Origin: Georgenia sp.
Lineage (GTDB): Bacteria > Actinomycetota > Actinomycetes > Actinomycetales > Actinomycetaceae
Direction of reading: 5' to 3'
NCBI GenBank assembly: GCA_027322565.1
Contig: DAHVRG010000077.1
Location: forward strand, 1-5,620
Length of the DNA: 5,620 nt
Under the pieces are notes generated by a model that made no database searches, was not told where the DNA came from, and saw only the letters and a list, made by a program, of their open reading frames with translations. This document shows positions 1 through 4,978 of the stretch, one piece after another (the stretch's first letter is position 1; each line of letters opens with the position of its first letter). Made by a program: the position numbers and the translations under genes.

Positions 1-174
1 CCGTTCCAGGGCCATGACGGCCACCGCCCCGGCGTCCTCGGCGATCCGCGCCTGTTCGGGGGTGACGACGTCCATGATGACGCCGCCCTTGAGGTGGTCG
101 GCCAGACCCCGCCGCACGCGGGCCGTGGCGGCCTGCGGCTCCTGGGGGGCGGACGTGGTGGGCTCCTGGGACAC
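1..174 (-). CDS. pdxS: Pyridoxal 5'-phosphate synthase lyase subunit PdxS (N-terminal fragment)
   Basis: PdxS is the synthase subunit of the DXP-independent vitamin B6 pathway. It condenses ribose 5-phosphate, glyceraldehyde 3-phosphate and ammonia supplied by PdxT into pyridoxal 5'-phosphate, in the cytoplasm. Only the first 58 codons are here; the gene runs off the left edge. The translation shows the near-invariant PdxS start: [19 protein letters not shown] at residues 19-37, then [19 protein letters not shown] at 40-58. Asp35 corresponds to Asp24 of Bacillus subtilis PdxS, an active-site residue; the Schiff-base lysines lie beyond the window. The GTG start at 174 is chosen because GAGG lies 5 nt upstream and the conserved block follows about 18 residues in. 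The first 18 residues are a Pro/Gln/Ala/Thr-rich extension, about 11 residues longer than the Bacillus protein. In actinobacteria pdxT normally follows, but it is outside this window. Identification is very secure. Confidence 0.96.
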   Translation of the reverse strand, partial: MSQEPTTSAPQEPQAATARVRRGLADHLKGGVIMDVVTPEQARIAEDAGAVAVMALER

Positions 175-179
175 GGTGA

Positions 180-183
180 CCTC
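180..183 (-). promoter_or_regulatory. Ribosome binding site of pdxS
   Basis: GAGG on the minus strand lies 5 nt upstream of the GTG codon at 174. It supports GTG as the start of pdxS, where no ATG stands at the right place ahead of the conserved N-terminal block. Confidence 0.5.
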
Positions 184-205
184 GGGCTGGTGGCGGGGGC
201 GGGAC

Positions 206-223
206 CTCACCAGTCTAGGTGAG
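206..223 (-). promoter_or_regulatory. Palindrome with central TAGACT, candidate pdxS promoter/operator
   Basis: Read on the minus strand this is CTCACC-TAGACT-GGTGAG, a perfect 6-bp inverted repeat with a 6-nt centre, in the 73-nt gap between the ABM gene and pdxS. The centre TAGACT matches the actinobacterial -10 pattern TANNNT and would place transcription start some 30 nt upstream of the pdxS GTG. No good -35 hexamer is seen at 16-18 nt upstream. A repressor or activator bound to the palindrome would cover the -10, so it could be an operator. It could equally be a small RNA hairpin or chance. No regulator is identified here. Confidence 0.35.
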
Positions 224-247
224 CGGGAGTCGCCTCCGGGGGCGTGC

Positions 248-514
248 TCACGCCTCGAGCTCGCGGACGACGGCGTCCCGGACGAGGTCGCCGAGCTCTC
301 CGGAGGGCCCGGCGCCACGGAACCGCTCGAGGGTGTCGCGGTCCACCCACAGCTCGCTCACGTTGACCCGGTCCTCGGCGACGGGGTCGGCGGCGACGGC
401 GAAGCGCAGGCAGCCGGGGGTGTCCCGCGCGGCGAGCACCGCCTCCCGGGACAGGTCGACGACCCGGTCGCGCTGGGCGGGGTCGACGACGAGGTGACCG
501 ACGACGGCGATCAC
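248..514 (-). CDS. Antibiotic biosynthesis monooxygenase (ABM) domain protein, YgiN-like
   Basis: A complete 88-residue protein, about the usual size of a single ABM (dimeric alpha-beta barrel) domain. The pattern fits the family: first strand [11 protein letters not shown] (2-12), helix with [12 protein letters not shown] (29-40) including the conserved PGC-x-F-type turn, then [16 protein letters not shown] (51-66), where family members usually have E-x-W followed by a helix. Known members act as cofactor-free quinol or polyketide monooxygenases, or as small haem-binding or accessory proteins; the substrate cannot be told from sequence. The GTG start at 514 overlaps the TGA stop of the upstream FAD oxidase by 4 nt (GTGA) with only a weak Shine-Dalgarno, so translation is probably coupled and the pair likely work together. 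Located in the cytoplasm: no signal peptide or membrane segment. Family assignment is good; biological role unknown. Confidence 0.85.
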   Translation of the reverse strand: MIAVVGHLVVDPAQRDRVVDLSREAVLAARDTPGCLRFAVAADPVAEDRVNVSELWVDRDTLERFRGAGPSGELGDLVRDAVVRELEA

Positions 515-1850
515 GGCTGCACCGTCCCGTGGGCGCTGAGGTTGCTCCGGATGACCCCGTCGGGGTCGCGCTCGGTCTTGATCCGGCGGAGCCGTTCGAC
601 GGCTGCGGCGGGGAGGGCGTCTGCGAGCTGCTCGTCCCGGTTGAGGAAGGTCACCGGCTTGCGTCCGGCGACCGGCAGCCCGGAGAGGAGCTCGCGCTGC
701 TTCGCCTCGATCCCCCGGACCGTGGCCGGGTCGCTCGGCACGCCGAAGAGGTAGAGGGCGTAGGGCTCGGGGAGCGGGCCGTGCGGCGAGTCGCTAGGTT
801 CGGTGAGCGCACCGCCGAGGTGGCGGACCTGGGCGGTCATGAGCGGGACGAGCGGAGTGTCGACGAGCGTGGCCAGCGCCGCGTCGTCGAGGTGGTGGAG
901 CAGCTCCTCGCGCGTCATTCCCGCGGAGGGCTCGGTCGGCTCGGCCGTGATGCTCCCGAGCTCGGCGACGGACAGCGGGCCGCGGGTGTCGGAGAGCGCC
1001 GGGGGGGGAGGCGGTCGAGCGCGGCGAGGAGGTCCCGGGCCTCGTCCTCGGGGCCGAGGAACGTCGTGTCGATCGCGACCATCGGCTCCGCCCCGGGGAA
1101 GTGGAGCAGCTCGAGCCACAGGGTGAGCTCGCGTGGGGCGTCCGCCGTCAGCGTGCGGAACGCCTCGGCCACCACGCCGGTATGACGCCCCTCCCACAGC
1201 ACCCGTCCGCCGTGGACGCGGGCGGCGTCGCGCAGGGAGAGCTCCAGGGCGGTGACGACGGCGTAGTCGCCTCCCCCGCCGCGCAGCGCCCAGAAGAGGT
1301 CCGGGTCGGTCGCGGCGGTGACCGCCCGCTCCTCCCCGTGTGCGTCGACGACGTCGAAGGCCACGACGCTGTCGGCCACCCAGCCGAACGCCCGGGAGAA
1401 CCAGCTCAGTCCCCCGCCGAGTGCGGCGCCGGCGACGCTCACCACCGGGGAGCTGCCCGGGAGGGCGGTCAGGCCGTGGTGCGCGGTCGCCCGCTGGAGG
1501 TCGCCGGACCGTACCCCTGCCCCGATCCGGGCACGGCGGGCGACGGGGTCGACCGTGATCGCGTCGAGTGCGCCGATGCGCAGGAGGACGGCGCCCTCCG
1601 TGCGTCCGGTCGCGCCGTGCCCGTTCGGTTGCGGGGCGACCGCCAGCCCGGCCCCGGCCGCGAACCGGACGAGCGCGGCGACGTCGGCGGCGTCCGCCGC
1701 GGTCACCACCGCCGCGGCCGGCTGGTCGACCGCGAGGTTCCAGGGCCGGCGGGCGGCGTCGAAGCCGGCGTCGCCGGGGAGGAGAACCTCGCCCCGCACC
1801 GCACGGCGCAGGTCGGCGAGGGAGGCGTCGTACTGGAGAGCGTGCGTCAT
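511..1850 (-). CDS. FAD-linked oxidase, berberine-bridge (BBE/PCMH) type, frameshifted at a C8 run
   Basis: A flavin-dependent oxidoreductase that would be about 446 residues if intact, a typical length. Residues ~40-210 form the FAD-binding PCMH domain: VVTAADAADVAALVRFA (48-64), PNGHGATG (75-82) with His78 as likely covalent flavin attachment site, GVRSGDLQRA (112-121), GAALGGGLSWFSRAFGWVAD (141-160) and DLFWALRGGGGDYAVVTALE (184-203). The bicovalent-flavin Cys found in many relatives is replaced by Ser134, so single attachment through His78 is expected. The frame breaks at residue ~282, at C8 (1001-1008). Downstream, the -1 frame continues with ALSDTRGPLSV, a substrate domain, and the BBE-like C-terminus ERDPDGVIRSNLSAHG. 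One added C restores the whole protein. As written, the start frame ends after 311 residues from Met at 1850. The start is set by AAAGGA 6 nt upstream. No signal peptide, so cytoplasmic. The substrate is unknown; such enzymes oxidise sugars, alcohols or secondary metabolites. Stop TGA overlaps the ABM start by 4 nt. Confidence 0.88.
1001..1008 (-). repeat. Run of eight C at the frame break in the FAD oxidase gene
   Basis: Eight consecutive G on the plus strand, C8 in the coding sense. Upstream codons read L-D-R-L in the frame that begins at 1850; downstream codons read A-L-S-D-T in the frame that ends at 511. A run of nine C would give L-D-R-L-P-P-P-A-L-S-D-T and join them. A miscounted homopolymer, a real slipped-strand mutation, or transcriptional or ribosomal -1 slippage would all act at this place. 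Confidence 0.85.
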
Positions 1851-1856
1851 GGCGGG

Positions 1857-1862
1857 TCCTTT
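1857..1862 (-). promoter_or_regulatory. Ribosome binding site of the FAD oxidase gene
   Basis: AAAGGA on the minus strand, 6 nt before the ATG at 1850. It decides that start over the in-frame GTG at 1865, which would add only five residues and would place the Shine-Dalgarno inside the gene. Confidence 0.6.
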
Positions 1863-1885
1863 CACGGGGAACCGCCATCGCGCCC

Positions 1886-1908
1886 GCCTCCCGGTGCGAC
1901 CGGGAAGC
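1886..1908 (-). terminator. GC-rich hairpin between prsW and the FAD oxidase gene
   Basis: On the minus strand GCTTCCCGGT-CGC-ACCGGGAGGC can fold into a 10-bp stem (one G-U pair) with a 3-nt loop, beginning 16 nt after the prsW stop codon. There is no T-rich tail on this strand, so it is not a classical intrinsic terminator. Tail-less hairpins are often proposed as terminators in actinobacteria, and partial attenuation or mRNA end protection would fit equally well. On the plus strand it is followed by TGTTATT, but no plus-strand gene reaches it. The rest of the 74-nt gap shows no convincing -35/-10 pair for the oxidase gene. Confidence 0.35.
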
Positions 1909-1924
1909 TGTTATTCCGCGGGGG

Positions 1925-3151
1925 TCAGCGCACCATTGTCAGCGCCCGGAGGAAGGTCGCCCGCGCGCCGGTGACGCGGTCGAGCAGCAGGCGCTCGTCG
2001 TGGTGGTAGGTTCGCTCGGCGCGGCCCGTGACGAACCGCTGCCGGCTGAGCGCCAGCGAGGTCGCCGACCGCTGGAAGTCCCGCATCGCCCGCTTCGCCA
2101 CGGGGCCGCCCCGTCCGGCCCAGGACAGGGCCGCGCGCCGGCCCGGGAAGGAGCCGAGCATGGTGACCTCGTGCGGCGCGAACCAGCCCGCCCGGGCGTA
2201 CTCCACGAGCCGCGCGGTGATGACCTGGCGTTCCCGGCGGCGCAGCCACGCGGCGAGGATGACCGCCGAGACGAAGAGGGGCACCTGGACGAGCACGTAG
2301 AGACCGAAGAACTGGCCGGTGAACGTGCTCCCGTTCCACAGGGCGTGGAGGATGACGGCCACGGTCCAGCCCGCGGGGAACGCCGGCAGCCACATGAACG
2401 CGGACCGGCTGCGGGCGGCGAGCCCGAGGGCGATCCCGATGGCGACGGTGAACAGCACGTGGGCGAAGGGCGAGAGGATGCCCCGCATGATGAAGATCTG
2501 CGGGAGGATCTCCATCGAGCTGCTGAAGTAGAGGATGTTCTCCACGAAGGCGAACCCCGCCGCGACCATGGCGGCGTACACGATGCCGTCGACCGGCCCG
2601 TCGAAGTAGCGTCGGCGCGCGAGGAAGAGGATGAGCACACCCAGGCCCTTGGCGGACTCCTCGATGAGGGGCGCCCCGATCGCGGCGCCGACCATCTCCG
2701 CGGTGTCGACGTTCCCGGTGCTGTGGTAGACGGCGTCGGTGAAGGCGGTGTTGAGCCACAGCGACACGAGGGTGGACACGCCTGCGCCCCAGAGGAACGC
2801 GAAGACGAGCGCGTACCGCGGCTCGGGCTCCCAGCGGTCGACCCAGCGGATGCCGAGGACGACGGCGGTGAGCGGGACGAGCGCAACGACTCCCCCGACG
2901 ACGGCGGCTCCCGCGCTCGTCATCACGGCGATCTGGGACACCGTGGCGATGAGCGCGACGACGGCGACGGCGATCCCGACGACGACGAGCACCGTGCCGC
3001 CGCGATGCTGCCGGGGCGGGCGCCACGGGGCCTGCGCCGGGGCGGGAGGCCCGCCCGGCCCCCACGGCGCCGGCTGGGGCTGCTGCGGCGGAGCGTGCGC
3101 AGCCGGATAGGGACGCCCTGCCGGCGGGTAGGGCTCGGGCGGGAAGGTCAT
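1925..3151 (-). CDS. prsW: PrsW family intramembrane metalloprotease
   Basis: A 408-residue polytopic membrane protein of the PrsW/CAAX-protease-like superfamily. In Bacillus subtilis PrsW makes the site-1 cut in anti-sigma factor RsiW; here the substrate is unknown. All four family motifs are present in order: EESAK (164-168, putative catalytic glutamates), FVEN (202-205), His231 in SPFAHVLFTVAIG, and HALWN (269-273). About eight hydrophobic segments are seen, near 53-75, 82-100, 112-134, 153-178, 187-209, 224-246, 253-272 and 279-302. The first 50 residues are a Pro/Gly/Ala/Gln-rich tail, probably cytoplasmic, and residues 303-408 form an Arg-rich soluble domain with GWFAPHEVTMLGSFPGRRAA (322-341), common in actinobacterial members. 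The ATG at 3151 has no Shine-Dalgarno but sits 6 nt after a TACCCT hexamer, suggesting a leaderless transcript separate from the pimA operon. Complete and without obvious defects. Confidence 0.93.
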   Translation of the reverse strand: MTFPPEPYPPAGRPYPAAHAPPQQPQPAPWGPGGPPAPAQAPWRPPRQHRGGTVLVVVGIAVAVVALIATVSQIAVMTSAGAAVVGGVVALVPLTAVVLGIRWVDRWEPEPRYALVFAFLWGAGVSTLVSLWLNTAFTDAVYHSTGNVDTAEMVGAAIGAPLIEESAKGLGVLILFLARRRYFDGPVDGIVYAAMVAAGFAFVENILYFSSSMEILPQIFIMRGILSPFAHVLFTVAIGIALGLAARSRSAFMWLPAFPAGWTVAVILHALWNGSTFTGQFFGLYVLVQVPLFVSAVILAAWLRRRERQVITARLVEYARAGWFAPHEVTMLGSFPGRRAALSWAGRGGPVAKRAMRDFQRSATSLALSRQRFVTGRAERTYHHDERLLLDRVTGARATFLRALTMVR

Positions 3152-3157
3152 GGCATC

Positions 3158-3163
3158 AGGGTA
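3158..3163 (-). promoter_or_regulatory. Candidate -10 element for leaderless prsW mRNA
   Basis: TACCCT on the minus strand (TANNNT pattern) ends 6 nt before the prsW ATG, so a transcript starting 7 nt after the hexamer would begin exactly at the A of the start codon. There is no Shine-Dalgarno before this ATG, as expected for leaderless mRNAs, which are common in actinobacteria. No clear -35 is visible. It lies in the 46-nt gap after the LemA-like gene. Confidence 0.4.
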
Positions 3164-3197
3164 CGGTCCGGGCGGTGCGCGACGGGTGTCGCACGGG

Positions 3198-3788
3198 TCA
3201 CAGCCGGGGCCGGGTGTCGTCCATGTCGAAGGCCTGGGGCATGGGCGCGCGGCCGGCCAGCCGGAGGAGCCGGACGACCGGGTTGGCGCGCATCCGGCGC
3301 ACCTCGGCGACGTGTGCGTTGTGGAACCGACGGGCGAGCTCGAGGCGGTACCAGGCGGCGTCGAGGCGGCGCAGCGGCTCTGCCGCCAGCGGGTCCTCGC
3401 TCAGGGGCTCGGTGTCGGCCCGCGACTCGAGCACCGCCCGCAGCGCGCGGGAGAGCTCGGACTCGACGAGCGAGCGGTCGACGTCGCTCGGCGGCTCGGT
3501 GACGTCGGGCTCCCCCTCGAGCCCGTCGCGGACCACCCCTCCCGGCGCGCCCGCGCTGGCCCGCTGCGCGACGTCGGCGAAGAGCACCGCCTCGACCGGG
3601 TCCAGGGCCCCGCTCATCGCCAGCTCGTGGGCGGCGGCGGCCCGCTGGGCGAGCTGGAGCTCGAGCGTCGCCCGGGAGCGCAGCACCTTGCGGTGCAGCC
3701 GGTCGACCCGCTGGGCGAGCAGCCACAGCACCCACCCGAGGACGATGACGAGGAGCACCGCGACGAGGGTCCACCCCTCCCAGCTCAT
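3198..3788 (-). CDS. LemA-like single-pass membrane protein of the pimA locus
   Basis: A 196-residue conserved hypothetical protein. Residues 6-25 are one strong N-terminal hydrophobic segment (LVAVLLVIVLGWVLWLLA), followed by a long Arg/Leu/Ala-rich helix (26-60, RVDRLHRKVLRSRATLELQL) that looks like a coiled coil. A variable acidic linker follows (~80-110), then helices ending in WYRLELARRFHNAHVAEVRR (146-165) and RANPVVRLLRLAGRAPMPQAF (167-187). The pattern of an N-terminal anchor, a long helix and a C-terminal A-R-x-F/Y-N motif before a short hydrophobic block resembles LemA proteins; this is my reading, not a proven match. It starts with ATG overlapping the pimA stop (ATGA), with GGAGG 7 nt upstream, so it is co-translated with pimA. 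It sits where Mycobacterium tuberculosis has the membrane protein Rv2609c. Function unknown; a membrane-linked accessory role in PIM synthesis is only a guess. Confidence 0.82.
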   Translation of the reverse strand: MSWEGWTLVAVLLVIVLGWVLWLLAQRVDRLHRKVLRSRATLELQLAQRAAAAHELAMSGALDPVEAVLFADVAQRASAGAPGGVVRDGLEGEPDVTEPPSDVDRSLVESELSRALRAVLESRADTEPLSEDPLAAEPLRRLDAAWYRLELARRFHNAHVAEVRRMRANPVVRLLRLAGRAPMPQAFDMDDTRPRL

Positions 3789-4978
3789 CGCTCGGCCTCC
3801 GTCCGGCCGTCGAGGGCGGCCCGCAGCCGGCCCACGACGGTGCGGGAGCGGGCGTCCTCGTGGACGTGCCCGCCGCTCGCGGTGACCGTCTCGTAGACGG
3901 CGAGGACCTCTCCCGTCACCACCGACCAGTCGTACCGGCGCACGGCGGCCGCGGCCGCGTCGCGCACCGGGCGGGTGGCCTCGCGGTCCACGAGGGACGC
4001 GCTGAGCGCGGCCGCCAGCGCACGGGCGTCGCCGTTGGGGAAGAGGCTGCCGTACCGGCCGCCGTCGAGGACGGCACGGAACGCGGGGATGTCGCTGGCG
4101 ACGACGTGGGCGCCGCCGCTCATCGCCTCGACGAGGACGATGCCGAAGCTCTCCCCGCCGGTGTGGGGGGCGACGTAGACGTCGACCGACGCGAGCAGCG
4201 ACTCCTTCTCAAGGTCGCTCACCGGGCCGAGGAAGGTCACTGCGTCACCGAGGTGCCCGAGGCTCTGACGGTAGTCGGCGGCCTCGCCGCGGCCGGCGAT
4301 GAGGAACCGCGCGCCGGGGACCTGCTCCAGGACCTGCGGGATCGCGGCGGCGAGCACCGGTAGCCCCTTGCGGGGCTCGTCGAGGCGGCCGAGGAAGGCG
4401 ACGGTCGGCCGCTCGTCGGTCCCGCACCAGGCCTCCGCCCGGTGCGCCTGGGCGAAGCGGTCGACGAAGACCCCGTTGGGAACGACGACGGCGTCCCCGC
4501 CGAGGTGCTCGACGACCGTGCGGCGGGCCTCCTCGGAGACGGCGATCCGGCCGGTGATCTTCTCCAGGAGCGGCCGCACGAGCGGGGAGGCGACCTGGAG
4601 CGCCCGGGACCGGTTCATCGCGGTGTGGAACGTCGCGACGATCGGGCCGTCCGCGATCCACAGGGCGAGCATCGACAGGCTGGGCTGGATCGGCTCGTGC
4701 AGGTGGAGGACGTCGAAGTCCCCCTCCTCCAGCCAGCGCCGGGCCCGGGAGGCCGCCACGGGGCCGAAGTTGAGCCGCGCGACCGAGCCGTTGTAGGGCA
4801 CGGCGACGGTGCGGCCCGCCGGCACGACGTAGTCCGGCACGGGTGTGCCCTCCTCGGCGGGGGCGAGGACGCTGACCTCGTGACCGGTGGCGATGAGGTG
4901 CTCGGCGAGGTCCCGGACGTGGAACTGCACCCCGCCGGGGACGTCGAAGGAGTAGCCGCACACGATCCCGATCCGCAT
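3785..4978 (-). CDS. pimA: Phosphatidylinositol alpha-mannosyltransferase PimA
   Basis: PimA is a GT4-family, GT-B fold glycosyltransferase that moves mannose from GDP-mannose to the 2-position of phosphatidylinositol on the inner face of the plasma membrane, the first step of PIM and lipoarabinomannan synthesis. The 397-residue protein is full length. Key residues known from the mycobacterial enzyme are all found: GGVQ loop (15-18), FHT with His118, GRLDEPRKG (197-205) with Arg198 and Lys204, and the E-x7-E motif with Glu276 in GGESFG and Glu284 in LVEA. The N-terminal domain includes IVCGYSFDVPGGVQFHVRDL (5-24) and LHLHEPIQPSL (91-101); basic residues in 123-140 may aid membrane contact. 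The reading frame is open far upstream, but the ATG at 4978 is the true start: MRIGIVCGYS begins there, GGGGAG lies 9 nt upstream, and the acyltransferase stop overlaps it as TGATG. Residues after ~365 are a charged variable tail. Confidence 0.95.
   Translation of the reverse strand: MRIGIVCGYSFDVPGGVQFHVRDLAEHLIATGHEVSVLAPAEEGTPVPDYVVPAGRTVAVPYNGSVARLNFGPVAASRARRWLEEGDFDVLHLHEPIQPSLSMLALWIADGPIVATFHTAMNRSRALQVASPLVRPLLEKITGRIAVSEEARRTVVEHLGGDAVVVPNGVFVDRFAQAHRAEAWCGTDERPTVAFLGRLDEPRKGLPVLAAAIPQVLEQVPGARFLIAGRGEAADYRQSLGHLGDAVTFLGPVSDLEKESLLASVDVYVAPHTGGESFGIVLVEAMSGGAHVVASDIPAFRAVLDGGRYGSLFPNGDARALAAALSASLVDREATRPVRDAAAAAVRRYDWSVVTGEVLAVYETVTASGGHVHEDARSRTVVGRLRAALDGRTEAER

Noticed and set aside
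14..754. Plus-strand open frame over pdxS, ABM and the oxidase end
   Set aside because: The minus strand codes clear PdxS and ABM motifs here; the plus-strand translation is compositionally odd and matches nothing.
1001..1008. Programmed ribosomal frameshift site as the firm explanation
   Set aside because: A C-run slip in the right direction is possible, but no stimulatory structure or conservation is visible, and a second unrelated one-base loss lies nearby, so error is simpler.
1911..3065. Minus-strand alternative frames through prsW (also 1939-2886)
   Set aside because: All PrsW motifs and membrane segments are in the 1925-3151 frame; the others are Arg- or Ser/Arg-rich shadows.
1568..3502. 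Open reading frame of 644 codons on the plus strand
   Set aside because: It runs antisense through the oxidase, prsW and LemA-like genes; its translation is Arg/Gly/Pro/Asp low-complexity with no family motif, a usual product of very GC-rich DNA.
3148..3774. Minus-strand open frame of 208 codons inside the LemA-like gene
   Set aside because: Its translation is Ala/Arg/Pro-rich; the overlapping frame has a membrane segment, a Shine-Dalgarno and the pimA overlap.
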